Below, one piece after another: positions 26,808-39,577 of a stretch of 47,660 bases of DNA. The translations under genes and the position numbers were made by a program. Under the pieces are notes generated by a model. The model ran no database searches and was not told where the DNA came from. It saw only the letters and a program-made list of their open reading frames with translations. Source of the DNA: Lachnospiraceae bacterium UBA7784 (lineage in GTDB: Bacteria > Bacillota > Clostridia > Lachnospirales > Lachnospiraceae); NCBI GenBank assembly GCA_002480925.1, contig DLDA01000019.1, positions 1 through 47,660 of the forward strand. The letters run 5' to 3'. Position 1 is the first letter of the stretch. Each line of letters begins with the position of its first letter.

Positions 26808-26850
26808 AAAAGAGTTGCACAAAATACGGTGCTACTCTTTTTTTGTGCAA
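26808..26850 (+). terminator. Terminator after gltD with a competing alternative hairpin
   Basis: Stem 1: AAAAGAGT (26808-26815) and GCAC (26817-26820) pair with GTGC (26829-26832) and ACTCTTTT (26834-26841), with a T-run at 26838-26844. Stem 2, mutually exclusive: TTGCACAAAA (26815-26824) is the exact reverse complement of TTTTGTGCAA (26841-26850). Stem 1 is the expected terminator. Confidence 0.8.
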
Positions 26851-26866
26851 TTTTCATATATTTTAC

Positions 26867-26895
26867 TTGTTTTAATCAATGACTTGTTGTAAAAT
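26867..26895 (+). promoter_or_regulatory. Sigma-A promoter of the V-type ATPase operon
   Basis: TTGTTT (26867-26872), 17-nt spacer, TAAAAT (26890-26895). The leader of about 60 nt carries an inverted repeat TGAAC/GTTCA (26904-26920) and a second GAACAG copy near 26931; no known motif is recognised. Confidence 0.7.
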
Positions 26896-26963
26896 TTATA
26901 GGGTGAACAGAAAAAGTTCATAATTTCGTTGAACAGAGGGAATGAAAGGACAGGTGATGCTAT

Positions 26964-27281
26964 TTGGCGAAGGAAGTTATCGACCGGATCAGGAAGGCCG
27001 AGGACGATCTCGACAGTGCCCAGGCCAGAGCAAAGGATGATGCGGCAGCCATCATCAGGAAGGCCACATCCGATGCAAAGGACTTAAAGCAGAGGAGGAT
27101 CGAGACTGCAAGGCAGAAAGCCCAGGAGACCATCAGTAGCGCCCGTGAGAGGGCAGCTTCCATCACACAGAAGGCTAAGGAGGAGGGCGGAGCTCTTACC
27201 AGGCAGCTTAGGGACGATGCGAAGACAAAGGAAGGAAAAGCGCTTGAGCGGATATTAGAGGCCCTGACTGATGGCCGTTAG
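26964..27281 (+). CDS. ntpF: V-type ATPase peripheral stalk subunit (NtpF / G-H type)
   Basis: 105 residues, almost entirely one charged coiled coil (VIDRIRKAEDDLDSAQARAK onward), with the heptad-like Ala/Lys/Glu pattern of stalk subunits that pair with subunit E. It is first in the operon, as in Enterococcus hirae ntpFIKECGABD. The start codon is TTG at 26964; the nearby ATGs are in other frames. GGTGAT just upstream is a weak ribosome site and AAAGGA lies farther off, so initiation may be inefficient. Confidence 0.82.
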   Translation: MAKEVIDRIRKAEDDLDSAQARAKDDAAAIIRKATSDAKDLKQRRIETARQKAQETISSARERAASITQKAKEEGGALTRQLRDDAKTKEGKALERILEALTDGR

Positions 27282-27284
27282 TTG

Positions 27285-27304
27285 ACAGGTCCAAAAGGAC
27301 CTGT
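27285..27304 (+). other. Intercistronic hairpin between ntpF and ntpI
   Basis: Perfect 8-bp stem ACAGGTCC (27285-27292) with GGACCTGT (27297-27304), loop AAAA, immediately 5' of the AAAGGAGG site of ntpI. There is no T-run. It could stabilise or process the operon mRNA so that stalk and ring subunits are made in different amounts. Confidence 0.55.
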
Positions 27305-27324
27305 AGGAAAGGAGGTCAGACTCT

Positions 27325-29864
<2,540 letters not shown>

Positions 29865-29897
29865 ATAAAGGAGAAGCAGATAGGAGAAGGAGATCAG

Positions 29898-30488
29898 ATG
29901 ACAGGATTAGACAAGATTGTAGGCGAGATCGAACAGGAGTCAAAAGACGGCGTAAATGCTATCCTTGACGAGGCCAGAAAAAAGGCCGACAAGATCACAG
30001 GAGAAGCCGAAAAGGAGATCCACGCCGCAGAAAAGGAGATAGCGGACAGGGCAGCCGCCACAGCAGCACAAGCTCTAAAGCAGGCTGATGAGGCTGGAGA
30101 CATAATAAAGCGCCGCTGTCTTCTTGCTGCGAAGCAGGAGATCATCGAGGAGACTCTTCTCGCTGCAAAGAAAAAGCTCTATGGGCTTAGCGACAGCGAC
30201 TATGCTGCATTCCTTGAGAAGCTGATCATTGAAAATGCCGATCAGGGCAGAGGAGTGATCACGTTCGGCAAGGAGGATGCAGGGAGGCTGCCTGAAGGAT
30301 TTGTTGACAAGGTTTCTGCCAAGCTTACTGACGGCAGGTCTGTAGCAGAGGGCAATTCAGTTGCTGATTTCGCTCATGGATTCATTCTTTCCTATGAGGG
30401 ATCTTATGAGAACGTCTCTATAGATGAACTTTTTCTTGCGAAAAAGGACGAGCTTACAGACATAATAAAGGAAACCATATTTGACTGA
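29898..30488 (+). CDS. ntpE: V-type ATP synthase subunit E (peripheral stalk)
   Basis: 196 residues. The N-terminal 80 residues are a charged coiled coil (DKIVGEIEQESKDGVNAILD onward) that pairs with NtpF; the C-terminal 110 residues are the globular head that binds the catalytic ring. AGGAGAAGGAGAT precedes the ATG. Its place between K and C is the usual operon order. Confidence 0.9.
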   Translation: MTGLDKIVGEIEQESKDGVNAILDEARKKADKITGEAEKEIHAAEKEIADRAAATAAQALKQADEAGDIIKRRCLLAAKQEIIEETLLAAKKKLYGLSDSDYAAFLEKLIIENADQGRGVITFGKEDAGRLPEGFVDKVSAKLTDGRSVAEGNSVADFAHGFILSYEGSYENVSIDELFLAKKDELTDIIKETIFD

Positions 30489-30507
30489 CGACTGAAGGGA
30501 GGCTTTT

Positions 30508-31485
30508 ATGCCGGAAAAGCAATATACATATGCGGTCGCCAGGATCAGAGCAAAGGAAAATGCGCTTTTAAACGATGCCTTTATGGAACAGCTGATCGGC
30601 GCTGCATCTGAAAGGGAGGCCCTTTCTCTTCTGTCCGAGAAGGGCTGGAAGGGCAGGAACAATGGGTCAGGAGAGTCAGTACAGGATATCCTCTCCTATG
30701 AGGAGGAAAAGACCTTCGATACAGTCCTTTCAATGGTCGATGATCCGCATGCCTTTGATGTATTCCTGCTGAAGAGGGATTATCACAATCTGAAGGCCGC
30801 GATAAAGCTTACAGTTTCATCAGGTCAGATAGATGATATCTTTGTTGAGGGAGGAACGATCCCAGTTGAAAGGATAAGGACAGCAGTTTCACAACAGGAT
30901 TTTTCTTCCCTGCCGGATGCCATGGCAGAGGCAGGAAAGGAAGCAACTGACGAGCTTTTGCATTCGAGAGACGGACAGGCCTGTGATGTGATAATAGACA
31001 GGGCGTCTCTTCGGGCCATAAGAGAGGCAGCCCGATCAGATCATAATTCCCTTATCAGAAGGTACGGAGAGCTTACGGTCGCCCTTTCTGATATAAAGAC
31101 AGCTGTCAGGGGAGCAGATATCGCTAAGGATATGACCTTTTATTCAAGGGCGCTTGCAGAGTGCGATACGATCGATATAAAAAGACTCTCGGAGGCAGCA
31201 TGTCTGGGACGGGACAGGATATATGACTATCTGGAAAACACCAGATATAAGGATGCTGTCGAAAAGCTTAAAAGATCATTCTTCGCATTTGAGAAATGGT
31301 GTAATGATTCGCTGATGGATTCGATAAGGACAGAGCTTTATCATCCGTTTACGATCGGACCTCTTGCAGCATATATACTTGCAAGGATGTCTGAAATCAG
31401 CAATGTCCGTATCATCCTTACCGGAAAGGAAAATGATCTGCCTGATACGATGATCAGGGAAAGGATAAGTAAAACTTATGTATAA
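30508..31485 (+). CDS. ntpC: V-type ATP synthase subunit C (d-type rotor adaptor)
   Basis: 325 residues, helical, links the central stalk to the membrane ring. The opening YTYAVARIRAKENALLNDAF and the internal DVFLLKRDYHNLKAAIKL are family landmarks. GGGAGG precedes the ATG. Its last 8 nt overlap the next gene, so the two are translationally coupled. Confidence 0.93.
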   Translation: MPEKQYTYAVARIRAKENALLNDAFMEQLIGAASEREALSLLSEKGWKGRNNGSGESVQDILSYEEEKTFDTVLSMVDDPHAFDVFLLKRDYHNLKAAIKLTVSSGQIDDIFVEGGTIPVERIRTAVSQQDFSSLPDAMAEAGKEATDELLHSRDGQACDVIIDRASLRAIREAARSDHNSLIRRYGELTVALSDIKTAVRGADIAKDMTFYSRALAECDTIDIKRLSEAACLGRDRIYDYLENTRYKDAVEKLKRSFFAFEKWCNDSLMDSIRTELYHPFTIGPLAAYILARMSEISNVRIILTGKENDLPDTMIRERISKTYV

Positions 31486-31795
31486 GATCGCAGTAATGGG
31501 TGACTGGGACTCGATCTACGGATTCGGAGCCCTTGGCTTCGAGACTTTCCCGGTCACGGATCCCAGGTCAGCCGAGAAGATACTTCGTGACCTTGCAGAG
31601 AAACAGACCGCAGTAATATACGTCACGGAGGCGCTGGCAAAACAGATAGACAGAACAATCGCCTCCTATGCCTCGAGGCCACTTCCTGCTATAATCCTGA
31701 TCCCCGGAGCAAGCGGAAATACCGGGGAAGGGATGCTTGCAGTGAAAAGAAGCGTGGAACAGGCAGTTGGAAGCGACATTGTTTTTGGTAGTTAA
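31478..31795 (+). CDS. ntpG: V-type ATP synthase subunit F (central stalk, NtpG)
   Basis: 105 residues. Small Rossmann-like central-stalk subunit, with the family start [25 protein letters not shown] and a C-terminal Gly-rich loop ([11 protein letters not shown]). Named NtpG in E. hirae and subunit F elsewhere. Overlaps ntpC by 8 nt and precedes ntpA by 11 nt. Confidence 0.93.
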   Translation: MYKIAVMGDWDSIYGFGALGFETFPVTDPRSAEKILRDLAEKQTAVIYVTEALAKQIDRTIASYASRPLPAIILIPGASGNTGEGMLAVKRSVEQAVGSDIVFGS

Positions 31796-31806
31796 GAGGT
31801 GACCAT

Positions 31807-33582
31807 ATGAGTTTAGGAACAATTAAAAAAGTAGCCGGGCCTCTTGTCATTGCTGAGGGTATGCGTGAAGCGAATATGTTTGATGTGGTCCGCGTATCTG
31901 AGCAGAGACTTATCGGTGAGATCATCGAGATGCGCGGAGGAGAAGCGAGTATCCAGGTATATGAGGAGACCAGTGGACTTGGACCGGGAGAGCCAGTCGA
32001 GTCGACAGGTGAGCCGATGAGCGTCGAGCTTGGACCCGGTCTTATAGGAAATATATACGATGGTATAGAGCGTCCTCTGGAAGAGATAATGAAGGTTACC
32101 GGGAGCAACAACCTGAAGCGTGGAGTCGAGGTTCCTGCACTCCCGAGGGATAAGATCTGGCATTTCGTTCCTGTCATGTCCCAGGGCGATCAGGTAGAGG
32201 CCGGAGATATAATAGGAACTGTCAGGGAGACCGATGTGGTAACCCAGAGGATAATGGTTCCCTTCGGTATCTCTGGAAGGATCAGCTCGATAAAGGAAGG
32301 CGACTTCAAGGTAACTGACACTGTAGCAGTCATAACAGATAATGATGGAAAGGATCATACTGTTGCGATGCTTCAGAAATGGCCTGTAAGAAAGGAAAGA
32401 CCATATAAACAGAAACTTTCTCCTGACAGACCTCTTATTACAGGGCAGCGTGTTATAGATACGCTTTTTCCTATAGCAAAGGGTGGAGTTGCCGCAGTTC
32501 CAGGACCATTCGGCTCAGGCAAGACTGTCGTACAGCATCAGCTGGCCAAGTGGGCGGATGCAGACATAGTGGTCTATATAGGATGTGGTGAGCGTGGAAA
32601 TGAGATGACAGATGTTCTTAACGAGTTCCCAACCCTTAAGGATCCTAAGACCGGACATTCTCTTATGGAAAGGACTGTTCTGATAGCCAATACATCGGAT
32701 ATGCCGGTTGCAGCCCGTGAGGCATCTATATATACAGGTATCACTATTGCTGAGTATTTCCGTGATATGGGATATTCAGTGGCACTGATGGCTGACTCGA
32801 CAAGTCGTTGGGCAGAGGCCCTCCGTGAGATGAGCGGACGACTTGAGGAGATGCCTGGTGAGGAGGGCTATCCGGCTTATCTTGGAAGCCGTCTGGCACA
32901 GTTTTATGAAAGAGCAGGCCATGTCAAGTGTCTGGGAAGTGATGACAGGGATGGAGCACTCTCGGTTATCGGAGCAGTTTCTCCGGCAGGTGGTGATATA
33001 TCAGAGCCGGTCACTCAGGCAACTCTTCGAATAGTAAAGGTCTTCTGGTCGCTTGATGCTAATCTGGCTTACCAGAGACATTTCCCGGCTATTAACTGGC
33101 TGACCTCATACTCGCTTTATCTCGATAGTCTCGGCAAATGGTTCGACGGCAATGTTTCATCTGACTGGATGGAGCTTCGTGGAAGACTTATGAGCATACT
33201 TTCAGATGAGAGCAAGCTGAATGAGATGGTCCAGCTTGTCGGAATGGATTCCCTTTCGGCTCCTGACCGTCTGAAGATGGAGGCTGCAAGAAGTATCCGT
33301 GAGGATTTCCTTCATCAGGATGCCTTCCATGAGGTCGATACCTTTTCATCTCTTAAAAAGCAGCTTATGATGATGGAGCTTGTTCTTTCATATTATGACA
33401 GGTCGATAGAGGCTCTTGATTCGGGAGCAACCCTTAATGATCTGGTAGCACTTCCGGTAAGAGAGGAGATAGGAAGATTCAAGTATACCCCTGAGAAGGA
33501 TCTGAAGGAAAGATTCGACCAGATCTCTGATCAGCTTGACAGAGAGATCCATCAAGCAGCAGCAAAAAAGGAGGACTTCTAA
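31807..33582 (+). CDS. ntpA: V-type ATP synthase subunit A (catalytic)
   Basis: 591 residues. Hydrolyses or makes ATP in the A3B3 ring. The Walker A motif is GPFGSGKT (233-240), and GCGERGNEM follows. The non-homologous insert typical of V/A-type A subunits is at about 110-190. Length matches E. hirae NtpA. The start follows AGAGGTGA. The last codon is adjacent to the ntpB start at 33583. Confidence 0.97.
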   Translation: MSLGTIKKVAGPLVIAEGMREANMFDVVRVSEQRLIGEIIEMRGGEASIQVYEETSGLGPGEPVESTGEPMSVELGPGLIGNIYDGIERPLEEIMKVTGSNNLKRGVEVPALPRDKIWHFVPVMSQGDQVEAGDIIGTVRETDVVTQRIMVPFGISGRISSIKEGDFKVTDTVAVITDNDGKDHTVAMLQKWPVRKERPYKQKLSPDRPLITGQRVIDTLFPIAKGGVAAVPGPFGSGKTVVQHQLAKWADADIVVYIGCGERGNEMTDVLNEFPTLKDPKTGHSLMERTVLIANTSDMPVAAREASIYTGITIAEYFRDMGYSVALMADSTSRWAEALREMSGRLEEMPGEEGYPAYLGSRLAQFYERAGHVKCLGSDDRDGALSVIGAVSPAGGDISEPVTQATLRIVKVFWSLDANLAYQRHFPAINWLTSYSLYLDSLGKWFDGNVSSDWMELRGRLMSILSDESKLNEMVQLVGMDSLSAPDRLKMEAARSIREDFLHQDAFHEVDTFSSLKKQLMMMELVLSYYDRSIEALDSGATLNDLVALPVREEIGRFKYTPEKDLKERFDQISDQLDREIHQAAAKKEDF

Positions 33583-34959
33583 ATGCCTAGAGAATACAGA
33601 ACTATACAGGAAGTCTCCGGCCCTCTGATGCTCGTAAGGGGCGTCAGTGATGTCACATATGATGAGCTTGGAGAGCTTACTCTTGAAAACGGAGAAAAGC
33701 GTCGCTGCAAGGTTTTGGAGATCGACGGTGGAAATGCACTTGTCCAGCTGTTCGAGCCTTCGACAGGGATTAATCTGGATACCTCATCAGTAAGGTTTCT
33801 GGGTCGTCCTATGGAGCTTGGAGTTTCAGAGGATATGCTGGGACGTGTATTTGACGGTCTTGGCCGTCCTATAGATGGGGGACCTGAGATCCTTCCTGAT
33901 GAGAGAAGGGATATCAACGGACTTCCTATGAATCCTGCCGCAAGAGCATATCCTGAGGAATTCATCGAGACAGGCATATCTGCTATCGACGGACTGAATA
34001 CTCTTGTCCGTGGACAGAAGCTGCCTATCTTCTCAGCATCGGGACTGCCTCATTCACAGCTTGCGGCTCAGATAGCCCGTCAGGCAAAGGTAAGAGGAAC
34101 AGACGAGCCGTTTGCAGTTGTATTCGCTGCAATGGGTATTACATTTGAGGAGGCTCACTATTTCCAGGAGTCATTCAGGGAATCAGGGGCTATAGACAGG
34201 ACTGTCCTGTTCGTAAACCTTGCAAACGATCCTGCTGTGGAGCGAATTGCTACCCCTAGAATGGCTCTTACCGCTGCCGAGTATCTGGCATTCGAGAAAA
34301 ATATGCATGTACTCGTGATAATGACAGATATCACTAACTATGCTGATGCACTCCGTGAGATATCGGCTGCCCGTAAGGAGGTCCCTGGACGCCGTGGATA
34401 TCCTGGATACATGTATACTGACCTTGCTACCCTCTATGAGAGAGCAGGACGGCAGAAGGGAAAGAAGGGCTCTATAACTATGATCCCTATACTTACCATG
34501 CCAGAGGATGACAAGACTCATCCTATTCCTGACCTTACAGGATATATAACAGAGGGACAGATCATCCTGTCAAGAGAGCTTTACCAGAAGGGCATAAAGC
34601 CTCCTATAGATGTGCTCCCTTCTCTTTCGAGACTTAAGGACAAGGGAATTGGAGAGGGAAAGACAAGAGCGGATCATGCCAATACGATGAACCAGCTTTT
34701 CGCTGCCTATGCCCGGGGCAAGGACGCAAAGGAGCTTATGATCATCTTAGGAGAGGCGGCCCTTACCGATATAGACAAGCTCTATGCCAGATTTGCAGAT
34801 GAATTCGAGCAGAAATATGTAAATCAGGGCTATACCACAGACCGTTCGATCGAGGAAACCCTTGATATAGGCTGGGAGCTGCTGCGCATCCTGCCTCGTT
34901 CAGAGTTGAAGAGGATAAAGGATGAGTTTTTGGATGAGTATTATGAGGTTAGAGGTTAG
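33583..34959 (+). CDS. ntpB: V-type ATP synthase subunit B (non-catalytic)
   Basis: 458 residues. It alternates with subunit A in the ring and lacks a Walker A lysine motif (the region reads [18 protein letters not shown]), as expected. It starts directly after the ntpA stop with AAGGAGG inside the end of ntpA. The last four residues (EVRG) and the TAG stop are encoded by the first two units of a GAGGTTA heptad repeat (34945-34958), so the native C-terminus was probably altered by that repeat. Confidence 0.96.
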   Translation: MPREYRTIQEVSGPLMLVRGVSDVTYDELGELTLENGEKRRCKVLEIDGGNALVQLFEPSTGINLDTSSVRFLGRPMELGVSEDMLGRVFDGLGRPIDGGPEILPDERRDINGLPMNPAARAYPEEFIETGISAIDGLNTLVRGQKLPIFSASGLPHSQLAAQIARQAKVRGTDEPFAVVFAAMGITFEEAHYFQESFRESGAIDRTVLFVNLANDPAVERIATPRMALTAAEYLAFEKNMHVLVIMTDITNYADALREISAARKEVPGRRGYPGYMYTDLATLYERAGRQKGKKGSITMIPILTMPEDDKTHPIPDLTGYITEGQIILSRELYQKGIKPPIDVLPSLSRLKDKGIGEGKTRADHANTMNQLFAAYARGKDAKELMIILGEAALTDIDKLYARFADEFEQKYVNQGYTTDRSIEETLDIGWELLRILPRSELKRIKDEFLDEYYEVRG

Positions 34960-35003
34960 AGGTGTGAGGTGAGAGGTGAGAGGGGCTAGACCCTAACCCC
35001 TAG
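34945..35003 (+). repeat. G-rich heptad repeat with hairpin, copy A (ntpB/ntpD junction)
   Basis: Six tandem heptamers of GAGGTTA/GAGGTGA type run from 34945 to 34986 (GAGGTTA twice, GAGGTGT, GAGGTGA twice, GAGGGGC). They are followed by TAGACCCTAACCCCTAG. AGGGGCTAG (34981-34989) pairs with CTAACCCCT (34993-35001) with one C-A mismatch and a 3-nt loop. It belongs with copies B (39578-39635) and C (47471-47555) by heptad spacing and by the shared CCCTAACCCCT core. The C-side arm here is short. Confidence 0.75.
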
Positions 35004-35019
35004 AAAGAAAGGAGTCCCT

Positions 35020-35703
35020 ATGGCTGCTTCACATGTCAATCCTACCAGAATGGAGCTTACCCGTCAGAAGAAGAAGCTCCAGACCGCGCTAAAGGGCCAT
35101 AAGCTATTAAAGGACAAGCGCGACGAGCTCATGCGTAGATTTTTAGAGCTAGTGCGTGAGGACAAGGCCCTGCGCGAGGAGGTAGAGGAAGAGATAAAAA
35201 TGGCCAACATGAGCTTCGTGCTTGCCGGAAGCCAGATGTCAAAGGAAGCGGTTTCTGTGGCTTTTATGGCACCAAAGCAGGAAGTGACTGTCGATGTGTC
35301 GACCAAAAATGTAATGAGTGTAGATATACCTGTATTTGAGACCTCGTTTCGAGGGAGCAGTGAGGGGGATTTTTATCCCTATGGATTTGCTTTTACCTCG
35401 GCTGATCTCGACTGCGGTGTAGAGAAGCTCTCGCTCCTTCTGCCTAAGCTAATAAGACTTGCAGAAAGTGAGAAATCCTGTCAGCTGATGGCTGCCGAGA
35501 TAGAGAAGACAAGGAGAAGAGTAAATGCGCTTGAGCACGTACTTATCCCCGAGACTCAGGAAAATATCAGATATATCACAATGAAGCTTGATGAAAATGA
35601 GAGATCTTCACAGGTACGCCTGATGAAGGTCAAGGATATGATGCTTGAGGAGGCCCATCACTACAAGGAAAAGAGAGATGCTCTTCCTCTTAAGGATCAG
35701 TAA
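35020..35703 (+). CDS. ntpD: V-type ATP synthase subunit D (central shaft)
   Basis: 227 residues. Long antiparallel coiled coil forming the rotating shaft, with family landmarks NPTRMELTRQKKKLQTALKG at the start and NALEHVLIPE followed by a long helix near the end. AAAGAAAGGAG precedes the ATG, immediately after repeat copy A. It is the last ATPase gene; the operon closes with the hairpins at 35712 and 35801. Confidence 0.96.
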   Translation: MAASHVNPTRMELTRQKKKLQTALKGHKLLKDKRDELMRRFLELVREDKALREEVEEEIKMANMSFVLAGSQMSKEAVSVAFMAPKQEVTVDVSTKNVMSVDIPVFETSFRGSSEGDFYPYGFAFTSADLDCGVEKLSLLLPKLIRLAESEKSCQLMAAEIEKTRRRVNALEHVLIPETQENIRYITMKLDENERSSQVRLMKVKDMMLEEAHHYKEKRDALPLKDQ

Positions 35704-35711
35704 AGACAAGG

Positions 35712-35791
35712 CTTCCCCAGGTCTCTGTCGTCTTCGCTTCGGAACATTTTTGTTTTATTAGTTCGGAAGAAGACGGTTAAGGTAGAGGAAG
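35712..35791. repeat. Long imperfect palindrome after ntpD
   Basis: Nearly in-register inverted repeat: CTTCC (35712-35716) with GGAAG (35787-35791), CGTCTTC (35729-35735) with GAAGACG (35769-35775), TTC (35738-35740) with GAA (35766-35768), and GAAC (35742-35745) with GTTC (35761-35764), around an AT-rich loop. It starts 8 nt after the stop codon and precedes the true terminator. It is not of the G-heptad type. Confidence 0.5.
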
Positions 35792-35800
35792 ACTTATAAA

Positions 35801-35830
35801 AAACTCCCTCCGGTATTCCGGAGGGAGTTT
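35801..35830. terminator. Bidirectional terminator between ntpD and the minus-strand pair
   Basis: Perfect 13-bp stem AAACTCCCTCCGG (35801-35813) with CCGGAGGGAGTTT (35818-35830), loop TATT. The minus strand has a six-T tail and the plus strand TTTAATT, so it serves both convergent operons and is stronger on the minus strand. Confidence 0.9.
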
Positions 35831-35832
35831 AA

Positions 35833-36129
35833 TTATGATTTTGTCCCGGAGATAAACAGGTCCTTCATCTGGCTGTCATATCTCTCGTCAGGCTCGTAAC
35901 GCTTGAGAAGGTAGATAAGGTAGTCGCCATCAGGATCGACTTCGCTATCTGAGAGAAAGTCCTGAACTCTTTTATACAGCTCGGACGGAGAGAGATCACC
36001 GTTAAGTCCGGGAGATGATCTCTTCTCCAAAAGCCCGCAGGCGTAATAGTATTCGTAATTGCCCGTAAGGATGGAGGTGCGCTTGCTAAGCTTTAAGTCG
36101 ACGCTTGAGACCGCGAGTGATGCGATCAT
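35833..36129 (-). CDS. Small protein of unknown function, coupled to CarD gene
   Basis: 98 residues, soluble and acidic, no motif recognised. The middle (LSPSELYKRVQDFLSD) looks like a helical bundle. Its ATG overlaps the CarD stop codon by 4 nt (ATGA), so it is translationally coupled, and it ends 3 nt before the bidirectional terminator. The pairing suggests that it works with the CarD-like regulator, for example as a partner or modulator, but this is inference from position only. Confidence 0.72.
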   Translation of the reverse strand: MIASLAVSSVDLKLSKRTSILTGNYEYYYACGLLEKRSSPGLNGDLSPSELYKRVQDFLSDSEVDPDGDYLIYLLKRYEPDERYDSQMKDLFISGTKS

Positions 36130-36635
36130 CTGTCTTCTCCATCGAGGCGTCCGAAGAAGGCTTTCTTCACAGTCTCCATATCAGACTTCATAGAAAAGGC
36201 CATTTCCTCAAATAGACGCTTGCCTGCGACGTCCATGACTCTCTCATCAGAGCTCATAGGCTTCTTGCCGGAGGCTATTCTTTTCTTCTGGTGCAGATAG
36301 ATGCTCTTCACGACAGAAGCAAGAGGCTTTGGGTCAAACAGAGAAATCTTTTCCTTGAACTTCTCGGTACGGGCTCTGTTGCCCTCTTCATGGATCACAT
36401 CGATACCTGGGATCTCGTCAAGCAGCTTTTCAAACTCTCCGGAGCTCTTTACATCACGGATCCTTGTATTGGAATCTACCGGTGTGATGACTGTGGACTT
36501 GCCCTTCTCAAAGATAGGCTCGAGGCAGTAATAAAGCTTCTCGGAACCCTTGCCGTGCAGAGCCTTCTCTGAAATCTCCTTCACCTGACATACGCCTGAT
36601 GTCTCATGCATCAGATAATCGCCAACCTTGTACAT
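36126..36635 (-). CDS. CarD family transcriptional regulator
   Basis: 169 residues, typical CarD/CdnL length. Binds the RNA polymerase beta subunit and steadies the open promoter complex. The N-terminal RNAP-interacting Tudor-like domain starts MYKVGDYLMHETSGVCQVKE and includes YYCLEPIFEKGKSTVITPVD. The C-terminal helical domain (residues 75-165) has KRIASGKKPMSSDE and KRLFEEMAFSM, the part that contacts promoter DNA. The start follows AGGAGGAT. It is transcribed from the promoter at 36667. Confidence 0.92.
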   Translation of the reverse strand: MYKVGDYLMHETSGVCQVKEISEKALHGKGSEKLYYCLEPIFEKGKSTVITPVDSNTRIRDVKSSGEFEKLLDEIPGIDVIHEEGNRARTEKFKEKISLFDPKPLASVVKSIYLHQKKRIASGKKPMSSDERVMDVAGKRLFEEMAFSMKSDMETVKKAFFGRLDGEDR

Positions 36636-36666
36636 GTATCCTCCTGTTCTTCTTCATACTGCGTCT

Positions 36667-36695
36667 ATTATAACACTTTTTTATAAGAAATGTAA
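36667..36695 (-). promoter_or_regulatory. Sigma-A promoter of the CarD operon
   Basis: On the minus strand TTACAT (36690-36695), 17-nt spacer, TATAAT (36667-36672), ending about 30 nt before the start codon. Between here and 36843 the sequence is AT-rich, with only the candidate -10 box of the next gene. Confidence 0.75.
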
Positions 36696-36828
36696 GAGAA
36701 AATTTAATACAATAACACAGTTGCTTAATAAATGCAATACCTTTTACAGGGATTTTACCTAAAAAGTAATATTCTTTTCGAAACAAGCCCCTTTCAGGGA
36801 AACTCTTTTATTTTACCGGCTAAAAGTA

Positions 36829-36834
36829 TAGAAT
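36829..36834 (+). promoter_or_regulatory. Candidate -10 box giving a leaderless amidase mRNA
   Basis: TAGAAT ends 8 nt before the ATG at 36843 and no Shine-Dalgarno sequence is present. No good -35 box is seen. The same TAGAAT-to-ATG arrangement occurs at 6106-6118. Confidence 0.4.
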
Positions 36835-36842
36835 AAGTAGTT

Positions 36843-37550
36843 ATGAGTAAGCTTGTTTCATATAGAAAAAAGAAAATTTCAAAGGATCATATAAGGATCC
36901 TGATCGTACTCCTGTCTGCCATGATGCTTATCACAATATGTCTTCTGCTAAGAAGCTGTGCGCTAAGATCTAATAAAAAGGACAGAGCAGATAATGGATC
37001 TGCAGTGGAAAATTATGAAGGCTCATATGCAGCTGATTGTATAAATGTGGATCTTTTGACTCCCAACAAATATTCAAGACCAGGGATAAGGCTTCCCAGA
37101 ATAAATGGAATAGTCGTACATTACACTGCGAATCCGGGCTCGACCGCAAAGGAAAACAGGGATTATTTCGATGGACTTAAAGACAGTCATGCGACTCATG
37201 CCAGCAGCCATTTCATAGTAGGGATAGATGGAGAGATAGTCCAGTGCATTCCTACACGGGAGGTTTCATATGCTTCAAACGAGAGAAATATGGATACTAT
37301 CTCGATAGAATGCTGTCATGTCAGAAAGGACGGCAGGTTTACGGAAAAGACCTATTCATCTCTTGTCAGGCTCTGCGCCTATCTCTGCCACCGCTTTGGC
37401 CTAAGCCAGAAGGATATAATAAGACACTATGATGTGACAGGAAAGCTCTGTCCAAGGTATTTCGTGGAGCATAAGGATGCCTGGGCAGGCTTCAAGTCGG
37501 ATGTGAAGAAGGCTCTGAAGTCAGGCGACTATGAACTTCAGATAAGGTGA
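36843..37550 (+). CDS. Membrane-anchored N-acetylmuramoyl-L-alanine amidase (amidase_2 fold)
   Basis: 235 residues. Cleaves the MurNAc-L-Ala bond in peptidoglycan, or binds it. A basic N-terminus and one membrane segment (about 18-38) place the domain outside the cell. The amidase_2/PGRP fold follows, with predicted zinc ligands H93 (VVHYTANPG), H195 (IIRHYDVTGK) and C203 (LCPRYF), an intact H/H/C set. No ribosome binding site is visible before the ATG. Its stop overlaps the region that gives the next gene its ribosome site. Confidence 0.9.
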   Translation: MSKLVSYRKKKISKDHIRILIVLLSAMMLITICLLLRSCALRSNKKDRADNGSAVENYEGSYAADCINVDLLTPNKYSRPGIRLPRINGIVVHYTANPGSTAKENRDYFDGLKDSHATHASSHFIVGIDGEIVQCIPTREVSYASNERNMDTISIECCHVRKDGRFTEKTYSSLVRLCAYLCHRFGLSQKDIIRHYDVTGKLCPRYFVEHKDAWAGFKSDVKKALKSGDYELQIR

Positions 37551-37561
37551 CGGTAAAACGG

Positions 37562-38011
37562 ATGAAGAGATTTATTGTATTTCTGGACAGGGGTCTTACA
37601 GGAGTGACCTATGCGGCTTATATTATCCTTGTGATCTATATAGCAGTAAGCTACGGCCCTGGAGCTGACCTGATAAAGGTTATCCTTGTCCCGGCAAGTG
37701 GATTCCTGATAGAGACCATAATAAGAGAGCGGCTTGATTTCAAAAGGCCATATGAGGTGAGCGGCAGACCGCCGCTTATCCCCAAGGAGACAAGGGGGAA
37801 AAGCTTTCCCAGCCGTCATGCCTTTTCTGTCACCATGATAGCAGTGACCTATCTGTTTTATCTAAGAGAGGCAGGTATAGTCATGCTTATGATAGCCCTT
37901 GCCCTGTGTGTGATAAGGGTAGCAGGGGGAGTGCATTTCGTAAGGGATGTGATTGCCGGAGCGGCGCTTGCAGCGGCATACGGAGTATTCTTTATGATGC
38001 TATTAAAATAA
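37562..38011 (+). CDS. PAP2 family membrane phosphatase
   Basis: About 149 residues with four membrane segments. Removes phosphate from a lipid or polyprenyl substrate such as undecaprenyl diphosphate. The three motifs are present: RERLDFKRPYE, SFPSRHAF and RVAGGVHFVRD, with the catalytic His in each of the last two. The start at ATG 37562 is preferred because AAGGTGA (37544-37550) lies 11 nt upstream; a GTG at 37547 lies inside that site. Pairing with a wall amidase suggests a cell-envelope role. Confidence 0.88.
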   Translation: MKRFIVFLDRGLTGVTYAAYIILVIYIAVSYGPGADLIKVILVPASGFLIETIIRERLDFKRPYEVSGRPPLIPKETRGKSFPSRHAFSVTMIAVTYLFYLREAGIVMLMIALALCVIRVAGGVHFVRDVIAGAALAAAYGVFFMMLLK

Positions 38012-38033
38012 TTGGACAGCATATGTCTTCCTC

Positions 38034-39568
<1,535 letters not shown>

Positions 39569-39577
39569 GGAGGAAAG

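Noticed and set aside
34945..34986. CRISPR-like array
   Set aside because: Units are 7 nt with no spacers and no cas genes; it is a simple tandem repeat with a hairpin.
36604..36786. 60-codon minus-strand frame upstream of carD
   Set aside because: It overlaps the carD start and its promoter and has no family resemblance; ordinary spurious frame.
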